Source: Colius striatus
Taxonomy: Eukaryota; Chordata; Aves; Coliiformes; Coliidae
DNA length: 64,000 bases
Direction: 5' to 3'
Assembly (NCBI RefSeq): GCF_028858725.1
Contig: NC_084781.1
Span: 2,240,513 to 2,304,512 of the forward strand
Part shown: positions 25,101 to 37,100 of the stretch, in pieces
Numbering within the stretch: the first letter of the stretch is position 1
Layout of the letters: each line of letters starts with the position of its first letter
Program-made: the position numbers and the translations under genes
The notes under the pieces: generated by a model
Databases searched by the model: none
What the model saw: the letters and a program-made list of their open reading frames with translations, nothing else
What the model was told of the DNA's origin: nothing

Positions 25101-28100
25101 ATTTTCTCCAGGCAAAAGAGGTCATTCAAGGGGAAAAAAACCCACCTCCAAGCTGCCTGTTCTTTGTCCTCTGTGAGGAGTTTTGCAGCGTTGGTGGGAG
25201 CACAAAATCCCCTCCCAAAAAAACACCCTCTTTGGAGGTTTAACAGCCTTAATTTGAAGGTCAACAAATTTGGGAGGGGAGATAGATCCAACCTAGAAGA
25301 GTGGAGAAAATACTCCTGGCTTGTTCCACACCTTGCCCAAACCTGGGTGCTTATTTTCAGGTGCTGGCCAAAACTACCCCCTAAGTAGAGTTTTATCTCT
25401 AAAAACACACCCAGTGAGTGATGTTCAATAGTTGCACCAAAGCTCTAAGAGTCAGTTCATCAACCTGGAGGGAAATCACCAGGCAAATACGATGGGAAGA
25501 GATTAAGAATGCTGGACAAGTGACCCTGCCGGGGTCCTGCAGCAGCAGGGAGGCAACTCGGGGACAAATCCTGATGGTGAGGACAAAGCCTGATGGTTGT
25601 GCATGAAATGATGGCCTTGGTTGGTAATTAAGGGTTTCTAGATCCCTTTTAGATCCCTGTGGGAGGAAAAAAGTGTTGGAGAGATGGCCTGTGGAGGAAG
25701 GTCCTTCCAGTTGAGCATCACAAGGGCAGTGGGACACTGACACCTGACATAGGAACAGCCCTCAAGGGTTGGCTGTTACAGGGCATCACTTGGGGTAGGT
25801 GCTGAGGGAGGGGGAAAGGGGCAGATAATGAAGAGAAGATGAAAGTAGGATGGGAAGACTGATGAGAAAAGATGTGGAGATGGAAAGAGGGTGGAGAAGA
25901 GGTGATGAAGAGTAAGAGACAAGATGGGAAGAGAGATGAGGAGAGTGTGCTGCCCAGGGAGGGTGTGGAGGCTCCTTCCTTGGAGCTCTTCAAGACCCAC
26001 CTGGACACGTTCCTGTGTGACCTGATGTAGGTAGGAGCTGCTTGTGCAGGGGGGTTGGACTGGATGAGCTCTAAAGGTGCCTTCCAGCCCCTACCATCCT
26101 ATGATTCTAAGATTTGTGCTCTGACAAGAGCTTTATCACCCATTAAAAAACCAGGGAGGAGGGAAAAGGGAATAAAATGAATCCTTTTCCTTGCTTGGTG
26201 TGGGGACATCTGACAGGGTCTTTATCCCAGCTAAAGTATGTTTTTGACTTTATGCAACAGTGAAACTGGAACTTCTGATGGGTTTTGGACCATTTAAAGA
26301 TGATGCTCTGACAGGAGCTGATGTTTCAACCATCCCAGCAGTGCAAACTGGACTTTTCTCTAGTTAGAAATGGATGAGTTTGGTTTGTGTGAAGTTTTAT
26401 TTGTGGAGGGGTTGTTTTGAAGGGGGGAAAAAGGGGTATTTTGGAGCTGAGTTTAAAAAAGAATGAACTCCTGTTGTGAGGTGCCCACAGTGCCACAGGC
26501 TGCCAGCCAGAGCCCTGCTGAAGGTGTGAAATTAGGCCATTAGAGGAATTCATTTCTCTTTATGAGCCTGTGTCCAATCCTTTTTATTAGTGGCTGTGAG
26601 TGACCTCGCTCCTGCAGCAAAATGTCAGGGCCTGTTGTTTGGAGGATTCCCTGGAAATAAAAGCAAATTGTTCCACCCATAATGTCTTCCTCGTGCCATA
26701 GGGGTGAGTCTCCACCTCTGTGACACCCACAGTGGGGAAAATCCCCCCACACCTTCATTTCATAGCAAGAGTGAGGCCTAGCTCCCCTCTGTCATGCCAG
26801 AAACTCTGCCTGCAACCCCTTCATAGTGGCCCTTCCCTTCCCCTGCCTGTTTGGGCTACAAGAAGGCTGGAAGTAAAGAAAACTGCATGTTTTTGCTGTA
26901 CAAAAGGGGATAAACCCCCCAAAACAACAAGAATTGAGCTGGTGATGGAAACACAAACGTCACTGCTCCTCAGGCCAGGCTCCACCATGGGCCTTAGTGC
27001 CAGCCCTGAGCCCCAGCCCGGCAGGTTTTGCACCTCTCCCTTGTTTCATTTTATTGTTTGATCTGAGGTTGGTTTAGTTTGGTTTGGTTGGGATTTGTTG
27101 TTGTTTTAGTTGAAGTTTCATTTCCTTGTCGTTCCCATTTGATTCCAGTTGTTGTGTGTGTGATGATTGGATTGGATTCTAACCCCTTTCCCTCCTCTCC
27201 TCTCCTCTCCTCTCCTCTCCTCTCCTCTCCTCTCCTCTCCTCTCCTCTCCTCTCCTCTCCTCTCCTCTCCTCTCCTCTCCTCTCCTCTCCTCTCCTCTCC
27301 TCTCCTCTCCTCTCCTCTCCTCTCCTCTCCTCTCCTCTCCTCTCCTCTCCTCCTCCTCTCCTCTCCTCTCCTCTCCTCTCCTCTCCTCCTCCTCTCCTCC
27401 TCCTCTCCTCTCCTCTCCTCTCCTCTCCTCTCCTCTCCTCTCCTCTCCTCTCCTCTCCTCTCCTCTCCTCTCCTCTCCTCTCCTCTCCTCTCCTCTCCCT
27501 TTCCTTTTCCCTTTGTCATTTTCCCTGTCTATTTCCTTTATCACTAATTCCACTGTAACTTACCTTCCAGCTGCAAAGCTCTGCAGCCACATCCCTTCTC
27601 CTCCTTTTCCCTGCCAGTGCTCCAAGACATTCCCAACGATCAATAGCAGCACTGCCCCAGTTATTAACATGGCAGAGTGTGGGATGCTGCTGACAACAGC
27701 TTCAATCCCACCCCTTGGCTCATGCAACCCCTCAAAGGGGTTACAGATTGCTCAGGGGTTACACCATCCCCCTCCCAGCCCCATCCTCAGGTAATTCCAC
27801 GCCTCAGCTCCTAATTGGCTCTGGAAATGGCAGCGTGTTAGTGCCGCTGAGCCGCCGCTTCTTAAGTCCCAATAATTCAGCCCCAATGCCTGGAATTTGC
27901 CTTTCATATCCCTGGGCTCAGCCCTGGAAGGGCTGCTGAAGTTATGAAATGATTTCTGCCCCCTCCCCTCCTGGTTCTCTGCTGTGGCTTCGCTGAATCT
28001 TGCATTAAACCGGGATCAGGACAGATTAAACTATAATATGCTGCGGTATTAGCGGCTGCAAATGAAGACTTAGTCGAGGGCTTTAACCCCTTCTCCTGAC

Positions 28101-31100
28101 TCCAGCTCGGAAAAGATGGGTGGGAAGCGATTCATAATCGTTTTTTTTGGACTATCTTAAAATGGTGGAGGGAATGTTATTCCACTGGAGTGCTGGGGGA
28201 CACCATCCCTTTGCATTTCTCCCCTGAAAGACGAGAGGCACTGACTCATGGTCTTAGAATCCATTTGGATTGGAAAAGCCCTTTAAGCTCCTGGAGTTCA
28301 AGCCCTCCCTTCACCCTACCAAGCCCACCATGGCCCTCAACACCTCATCTTTGTACCTTTTAAACATCTCCAGGGCTGGGGATTCCACCCCCTCCCTGGG
28401 CTGCCTGTTCCAATGCTTAACAAGCCCCTTAATGAAAAAGCTCTTCCTCATCTCCAGTCTAAATCCAGAGCAATCTGAGCCCATTTCCCTTCTTTGTCCC
28501 CTTCTCCACGTGCTTTGGTGTTGTGTGTGGATCTGCATTTTGTATTTGCATGGGTTTGCAAGAAGAATTGCAGATCTTTGTTTTCTGAGTCATGCTGTGG
28601 TGAGAAAGAAGTGGGCTTTGATCCTCCTCCTTGGATAAACACATGTGTGCAAAGACACCTCTTGGTAGAAGAGCAAACCATAGCAAAGTTGGATGCTGTG
28701 GGCAGGTTAGAAATAGCAGCTCATCCCCATCCAAGTGTCTCCAAACAAGAGGGATCTTTTGTAAGGTCAAATATTACCATCAATGAGCAGATGCTGTTGT
28801 CATGACCCAAAATGCAAAGCCCCCAGGACAGCAGATGGCTCCAAGACAACCACTCCAAAGCCAAACCAAACTTGTTGGTAAAGGTGTGGAGGGAGCACTT
28901 CCAGCATTGGCTTGAGAGTGAGGTTTGTTCCACCACCAGCTCTGTGAGAAATGGATGGATGGGGATCAAAATGGACATGGGACCTAAAGCAGTGGGTGTT
29001 ATGGGTGGTTTCCTTTGTCTTCTGCAGGCACCCGCTGTTCCCACTGCTGACTCTGCTCTTTGAGAAGTGTGAGCAGGCAACCCAGGGCTCTGAGTGCATC
29101 ACCTCAGCCAGCTTCGACGTCGACATCGAGAACTTTGTCCACCAGCAGGAGCAGGAGCACAAACCCTTCTTCAGCGATGACCCAGAGCTGGACAACCTGG
29201 TAGAGGCAGCTGGGGCTTGACAGATGGGTTTTGGGGGTGAGAGGGTATTGTGGGGAGAAGGTAGGGGGTGAGGAACAAATTATGGAGACCTACCACCTTG
29301 GGCAACATCTGTGAGCTCCATTGGTAGTGTTGGCTATCTTGGGAGTGTTGTGTGTATATCTTGTGAGACCTTCTCCAGGGCTTTCTCTGAGACTTTGATC
29401 ATAAAATCCCCTGGGAGAGGAAAAACAAAACCCTGCCCAGTTTTTGGCTAGTTTTCCCACACAGCTGCCATGGAGTCAATGTGTCTTCTGGAAGTGCCCC
29501 TCAACTTGCAACCTTGCACCATCCTGGTGCATCCTTTCCTTCCACAAGCAAGCTGCTGAGGTCAAAAGAGGCAATTTCTCCCACCTCTGATGATGCAAAG
29601 AGCAAAGCACCTTCCTTTGGGGTTGGCATGTCCCCAGCAGAAGGATTTCCATCCTAGAAGAGAAGCAGAACAGGCAATTCACTGGCAGCTTTTCCCAGAC
29701 ATCCCAGGTACCAAGGAGGTGATTTTTGTCTGATGACCCTGTCACAAAGGGAAGAAGAACAAGCCACGCTCATCCAAGCGCCAAAAACCACCTTGAAGGC
29801 CAAAAAGCAAGAAGCAGTTTCAAGATGGATTAAAATCCCACATCTTTTGTGGCCCATTTCAGCTCCTGGAGGAGAGTTCTGTGACGTTTGTGACCTGGCA
29901 GCCTGTGGAAAGCCCTCCCCAAGCACTGCAGGGCCACGAGAAGGCCCAGTGTGGAGATTACTAAACACATTCTGCAACATCTTCTGGCCTAGAACAGAAA
30001 TCACTCCAAAAAAAAGCACCATTTTGGATTATTTGGGACTGAACATGAACCAAATATTGAGGAGGACCAAAAAGAACCTCCCCTCCCATCACATTAAATG
30101 CAGGGAGGGAAAGATGGAGCTAAAACCTACACAGCATTTTGGGGGAGGAAAAGCTATTGCTATGCATATCAAGCTGAAACATGTCCAGCAAATGGGCAGT
30201 GCAGGAGATGTGTCCACAGAGGCAACCTTTTAATGGTTTCTTAAAAAGACCTCACACCAATCATGGTTTTTTGGGGTGTGTTTTGGAGCAACTCTTGCTG
30301 CCAAGGTGAAATTCGGCCGTGGGTGCTTGCAATGAGCTTGCAGCACTGGATTGATCCATTTTAATGTAAAACTCTCCATCTTTGCCTTATGTTTAGGCTA
30401 GATCTGTGTGTATATATCCCATCCAACACCCAGATCTTCTCCAAAAGGCATCACTCAGTGTGGTTGTAGTGATGTGATGGTCAAGTTCCCATCATCAGGA
30501 AGCGCCAGCTGGAGGGAGTTCTGTGTGAGGACAAGCCTTGCAGCTCTCAAAACCTCAACCTTTCCACCTTTTCTTGAGCTGACACTCTGTTTGCATTGTC
30601 TTTCTTTTTGGTTGCTCTTTGGGTGTTGTGTGGGGAGGGTGGCTGTTGTGTGAGGAGGGTCGTTGGAGGGAGGAGGGGGTTGTTTTTAGGACCGGTGATG
30701 GCAAAGCAGGGCTGCAAAGGCCACGGGCATTAGCTATCATTAGAATAAGAGTCATGTATTCCTCACTGCACATAATTAGAAATTAGAAAAAGGTCAGATC
30801 TCACCATTATCAACTCAATCAGCTGCTGAGTGCCACACAGTCAATTAATTCAGCATCTGTATTTTTTACAACCCCGTGCACGTACGCCGGCCCGACTGTA
30901 ACTCTTTTATCCGGACAGATATACGACGCAGCGGAGCAGGGACATAAAATGAGACCCTAAGCAAATGAGCTGAGATAATTGAGAGATTTATTTTTTTATA
31001 CATGTATGTGTCAGGTCTTTTTTGCCTTTGCCCTTGAATATTGACTTTCATGGCCGTTGAGCCCTTAAGAGGGTGCAAATAAAGCCCCGGCGGGGCGATG

Positions 31101-34100
31101 ACACCTCCACTTTGTGCCAACTGTAGGGACAAAAGGAAACCCCTCCAAACACAGCCCCTCACACACAAAAAAAAAGCCCAAAAAGAGGATTTTTTCTGAC
31201 CCAAACCACTTAAAAATATCACTTTCTCCATCGTGGAGTTTGGCCTTGGAACATTGGGGCAGTTTCCCTGAGCGCGACCAGCAGTTTGTAAAAGATGACC
31301 ACTAAAATTTGCAAGTTCCAAATAACCCTTTGAAATGCAAAAGCTCTTTTGTTCCATAAACCAGGATTTATTGGCCCAGAGTGAATAGCTGAAATTTTTA
31401 TATATTATGCAAGATTTCAAACAAGAGGCTGTAAAAGTTTTAAGTTTCAGGCTCGGCGAGACGAAGGTTTTATGTGTAAATTTGGGCCCGTTTATGGGGG
31501 TGTGTTTTAATGAGGCCCAGGCTTTGCACCAGCACCAGCTTACAGCAGAGTTGCAGCCTTGTAATCTTGTTAGGAGAAGTAGCCTCTGGAGAATAACCAA
31601 CCACTTATTATTTGACATCCAGGGCTTTGGCTCAGGCGTTATTTTGGGCAGAGGGAGCAGTTCCCGTGAAGGCAGCGATGGGTTTGGTGGCTTTTTGCCT
31701 CTTGGGATGTTAAAAGTGTGATGGATGAAGGCAACAAAAGGCTGTAGAGGTGCAGAGGGCTGAGCTCTGCGATGGAGAGGGCAAAAAAAGGCTGTAGAGG
31801 TGCAGAAGGCTGAGCTCTGGGATGGGTTTTGAGCAAAGAGATTGATTTGTAACGAGTTTGTGTTGAGAAATGAAACACATTTAATTTTACCTTAAGGATT
31901 GGTTCCAGGTTAGGCTTTGGGTGAGGGTATTAGGTGTGTTCCTTTCTGATTTGGGAAGGGAAAAGGTGGTTTTAACTTGTCTTTTTGCCACTGTGTGTGG
32001 CCTTTGCACAGATGGTGAAAGCGATCCAGGTGCTGCGAATCCACCTCCTGGAGCTGGAGAAGGTCAATGAGTTGTGCAAGGACTTTTGCAACCGTTACAT
32101 CACCTGCCTCAAAACCAAGATGCACAGTGACAACCTACTCAGGAACGACCTAGGGGGGCCCTACTCCCCCAACCCCTCCTCCATCAGCCTCCACCCTCAG
32201 GTAACACCTTTAAAATCACCTGCAGTCACAGCTGGGTCAGTTGGTTGCTGTAGAACTCTTTGTGGCCACCTGGAAATTCATCCAAACCCATCCCCAGTTG
32301 AGGGAAAACAAGGTGTGGAACCCTCTTCCCTTGCTCACATGGTGCAATAAATGATGCTGCAGTCATTTTTCCCCCCCTCTTTGTTCAGAGATGTTTCCCT
32401 CATGGCCTTATTTTTCGTGGCTTTAGCCCCCAATGTTTGTGTGTCTGCAAAAAGAACAAGAGATGAGAACTTCCAGACTCTGACATCGAGCAGTGAAATG
32501 GGGAGGGGGGGAAATCAACAAGAAACTTGCTTTTCCCTATGAAGAAATCCTATTTGCTAGTGAGAGGAACAGAAACACCTTGATTTTCTCCACCAGTTCC
32601 CCTCTCCCCAGTCTTGTCTTCATTTCCAGGCAATCCTTGGGGCTCAGATAACCCTGTTTGGCTTTGCCATTGTGTGGGGTTTTTTGTCCCAGCATGATCA
32701 ACATTCTCACCTTGTCTTTTATTGTTGGTCTTTTGGCATCATTTGGAGGGTTTGTCCTGCAGAAGGAAACATTTGCAGCTGTGAGCATGGTGAGGAAGTA
32801 CCAAGTGATGCCTGAGAACTGCAGAAAGACCAAGTGAAAAGGCCACTTGATGGCAAAGTCAGGGATTTAAACTTAATGTGTGGGGAAAATCAAGTTAGCC
32901 ATGGTTTGGGATCTCCATGTGCATTTGCACTGCAGGGAATAACTGATGTGACCTGATCTAGGTGGGACCTGCTTCTGCAGAGGGGGTTGGAGCAGATGAT
33001 CTCTAAAGGTCCCTTCCAACCCCCCACCATTCTGTTGGCTGGTTGTCTCCCTAAAAAGCAACTTCTTTGATGGAACAGTGTGTGTCCCTTGGGGATCTGT
33101 TGATCTTTCAGGGCGTTTTTAGGCTGGAAAGAGGGGAAAAAAGTGATTTTAGCAGCTCAGCACCAAGTGCTGTGGAGTTGGAAGCTCCCAACATAGTCAT
33201 AGAATCACAGAGTCAGGGAATGGGAGGGTTTGGAAGGGATCTTTAGAGCTCATCCATTCCAATCCCCCTGCCCAAGCAGGTCCCACCTACATCAGCTCAC
33301 ACAGGAACGTGTCCAGGTGGCTTTGGAAACCTCCAGAGAAAGTTTCCACAACCAACCTCCCTGGGTAGCCTGTGCCAATACTCAACATGCTGCTTGTGGC
33401 CCAATATGAGGGAAATCCCCTCCCAAAAAAGTTCTCTTTCTTATTTGGAAGCACCAAACCACTGAAATCAGGGGTGTGAAAGAAACTCAACGCCACGCCT
33501 CAGCTTCCCGGCGTCTCTTACAAACACACTTATTATCCCCTTTGCTTGCTTTCTGGTGGCATCCCTTCTGCTCAAAATTAGCAAGGCACTTTGGATGGGG
33601 AGGAAAAAGAAGAAGAACAATAATTGCTCAACGAGCATCTCGTTTGTAATTTATTAGTTTCTATTATTGTGCATCACCATGGCAACGGCTCACATCCAGG
33701 CTGAGGAGACAGAGATGTTAGATAGCAGCTCCTGGTCCCAGCAAATGGAGATGCACTGGGCTTTGGGGTGGGTTTGTTCTTCCCCCCCCCCACCTCCTTT
33801 TTATCAGTAATTTTCATGAAAATAATAAGTGAGGGAGTTAATGAGATGGAAAGCTGTCCTGTGGCTATTGTGAGGTGGGGGTTTTCTTTCCTCTTCTCTA
33901 AGTGTTGATCTAATTAGAATGCATCGGTCAGGGGAAAGTAATGAGGATTTAGTGCCTCACAAAGAGGTGGGGATCGTATCAGAAAATTAGCACAAGTCTT
34001 TGGGAAAATAATCAGGCCCTTGGAGAGGCACCAAACAGCCTCCAGTCCCTGCCAGAGCCACCCCGAGCTGCCGACGGGCCCCTTCTGGGCCAGACGTGGA

Positions 34101-37100
34101 AAGTTGGGAGTGAAGGGTGTGGAGGCTGTTGCTTAAATAAGTGGGGACTCAAGCAGTGGGGAGTGTGGCATCTGGGAAAGAGTCACCCCTTGTAGCAGTG
34201 TGAATGAACTGTTAGCAGTGTAGGGGAAAGGGAGCTGGGGGTGCTGAGTGGGCAGCAGGATGAGGCTGAGCCAGCAACGTGCCTTCGTGGGCAAGAGGCC
34301 AATGGCAGCATGGGGGGGATTTCTAATCCCTCACCTCAACAGGGAAGAAGCTCTTCCTTGTGTTGCTTTGGAACCTCTTCTGTTCCAGCTTGTTGCCCCT
34401 TGTCCTGTCCTTGGCCATCCCTGAGCACAGCCTGGCTCCAGCCTCCTCACACCCACCCTTGTTGGGCTGTGGGCAGCAGGTCAGAGAGGTTCTGCTCCCC
34501 CTCTGCCCTGCCCTGCTGAGCCCACAGCTGGGATGTTGTGTCCAGTTCTGGCCCCTCAGCTCCAGAAGGACAGGGAGCTGCTGGAGAGAGCTCAGCACAG
34601 GGACACAGAGATGCTGGAGTGGAGCATCTGCCTTGTGCTGAAAGGCTGAGGGAGCTGGGGCTCTGCAGCTTGGAGAAGAGGAGCCTGAGGGCTGAGCTCA
34701 GTCATGTTCCAAATGCATCAAGGGTGGGTGTGAGGAGGCTGGAGCCAGGCTGTGCTCAGGGATGGCCAAGGACAGGACAAGGGGCAACAAGCTGGAACAG
34801 AAGAGGTTCCAAAGCAACACAAGGGGAAACTTGTTCCCTGCTGAGGTGAGGGAGCCCTGGCAGGGGCTGCCCAGATGGGCTGTGGAGGCTCCTTCTCTGG
34901 AGACATCCCAACCCAGCTGGATGAGTCCCTGTGTGCCCTGCTCTAGGTGCTGCTGCCCTGGCAGGGGGCTGCACTGGATGAGCTTCCCAGGTCCCTCCCA
35001 ACCCTTCTGTGATTCTGTGAAAGCCAACTGGAGTTGCAACAGGACATGAAGCACTCACCAGAAGGAGCCACCACCTCAGCTGCTCGTTGGATTGGGATAA
35101 CAGTGGCATGTTTTCCCCCTTCTCCAACTGAGCAATGCCAAGTGCCTGAAGGCTTTGACTTGGCTTTGCATGGACAAGGCTGTAAAAACCAACCCAAGGC
35201 TTCCTTTTAACTCCATCAGTTGAGTTTTAAGGGCTGGGGAGGCTCCAGACAGCTGAAGAATCGAGGGATCAGTGTTGAAAAAATGGCAAGTGGGATGATT
35301 TTGCTCATTGTCATCCTGTTAATTCCATGCTGGGGGCCTGTGAAACAGCCAAAGGGGCTGTTGACTGAGGGTTTCTTGTCAGTGATGGAAATGTGATTGC
35401 TAGAAATGAACCAGGTTTCTCAGCAAATGGGTTTTGTCAGGGTTTGGGGAGGACCTGGGTGTTTTGTGAGGAGAATCATGAAAGTGAAGGGTTTCTGTCT
35501 TCTTGCAAAGTTTTGTACCATGAGACAGGCTGCTTAAGAAAAATCATGGACACACAATAACAGGGATGTCAGCTGAGCTTCATTCCTCTCCCCTCAGCTC
35601 TCATCAGACCCTTTTTAACTCCCTCCTTTCATTTAATGAGTAGTTTTGGGAGTTTTTCAGACAGGAGTGGGAGAGTGGGGGTGATTGTTGAATGGTTTGG
35701 GATGTGTGGAAGGGCAGGGAAAGTCAACTTAACCCAATGCTTCAAGTAAATCAACTTCCCTTCAACATCAAAGTGGTCCTGAGTGCTCTCCAGGTGACTT
35801 TGCTTGCACAAAGCAGCCCACCACAGCACTGCCAGGGGGTGTTTGGTTTGGATTAAGTCTTGCTTTGCTTTTTTCAGCTCTGGTTTGAAGGGAGAATTGC
35901 AGCAGCTTTGGCAGTGTTTGAATGGGCCTTCCCAAGGCAAGCATTTCTCCTTGGATTCCTCCTCCAGCTTGCTGAGGCTGGGTTGGCCTGACTCAATGTT
36001 CATCTCTATAGACCTTAATTTAGCCACGTTTTGCCATGTGGCCAGGCCTGTTATTTAAAGCTAATTCTTTTCTCACCTCCATCCATCCACAGAAGGATCT
36101 TATGAATCCTCCCATATGACTTTTTAGCCAGAGCCAACTGATGGCTTGCAGCTAAGCCCAGTTTTCCCCAGCACAAATAACATTTCCCAGCCTTAGGATG
36201 AGCCAGAAACGACACGTGAGCCACCCCCAAGAAATCAATAAAGCCCAAGGGAAAAGGACTGGTTTATACTTGAGCACTTGCTCTTTGCCCCTTAATGTAA
36301 GACAGGTTGGATTCTGTATTTCATTCTGGTGTGCAATGCCATCTGCACCAGCTCTTTTTCTTCAGTAAAGTGACTTTTAGTCCTCACCACACAGGAGTTT
36401 GGTGCCAAGACGTGGATCTGCAGAGACACCTAGTGATGCCTCATCTTTTTACACTCCAAACTTGCCCTAAACTTTCCAACTTCCTCCAGTCCTTAAAATA
36501 CAACCCAGTTTCCCACTGCAGCACAACTTGCAGGCCTAATATAATCCTGGCTGACATTTGCAAGCCAAAGCAATTAAGAAGATCTACTTGGAGATGGCTC
36601 TATTTTAAGGCAGAGCCTTCATGACCATTGGGTACCTTCAGTTTCACAGAGTCATTGCAGGAACACAATGATTTTCTTTCCCATCTTCCCTCCCCTCCTC
36701 TCCCCATACCAATATTCTGCCTGTTTTGGACACCCCTGAGCTTGTGCTTTGGGATCATTTTCCTCTACCTCACCAAAACAATGTGATTTTTTCTCCTCAT
36801 CATGAAGTGCTGTTGAGAAATAGCTTTGACCACTGTGTCTGGAAACAGCAGTTGCTTGGTCCCATTTTCCAGGATCCCATTCTTAACAAATGCATCTCCA
36901 AAAACCAGTCTGCTGGATGTCTTTTTGGAAGGATCATGGAAAAACAAGGTGGGAGAGGAAAGCTGGAGGCTTTCAAGCCAGTCCTGCTGCTCCTGTCAGT
37001 GTCTGCCTGCTTTTTTAGGTTCTCCAAGGAGCAGGATTGGTTTTGTATGAGTTTCCCCATGTTTGTTAGCCAGACACTTAGCCAAAGCCAAGGGCATGCA

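Larger units (their letters stand above)
24179..29027 (+). other. PKNOX2: PKNOX2 intron 2
   Basis: Holds CR1 fragments, an AT-rich stretch, the exon 9 retrocopy, the CTCCT array and a TAAT-rich stretch at 27,800-28,130 that may be a conserved noncoding element. No additional exon that would keep the frame is seen. Confidence 0.75.
29200..32011 (+). other. PKNOX2: PKNOX2 intron 3
   Basis: No exon or CR1 recognised. Contains a CpG-containing, TAAT-rich stretch at 30,835-31,110, another candidate at 31,330-31,640, and a ~50-bp tandem duplication at 31,735-31,819. Confidence 0.7.

Noticed and set aside
25500..25577. Extra PKNOX2 exon in intron 2
   Set aside because: The donor and 51 nt of exon 9 are there, but the exon 9 acceptor and upstream coding part are missing. 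Treated as a retrocopy fragment.
27079..27558. Long SSPLL and ERRGEE open frames on both strands
   Set aside because: Pure translation of the CTCCT microsatellite.
30866..31618. 250-codon open frame on the minus strand in PKNOX2 intron 3
   Set aside because: No recognisable domain and no splice or promoter context. The stretch looks more like conserved noncoding sequence.
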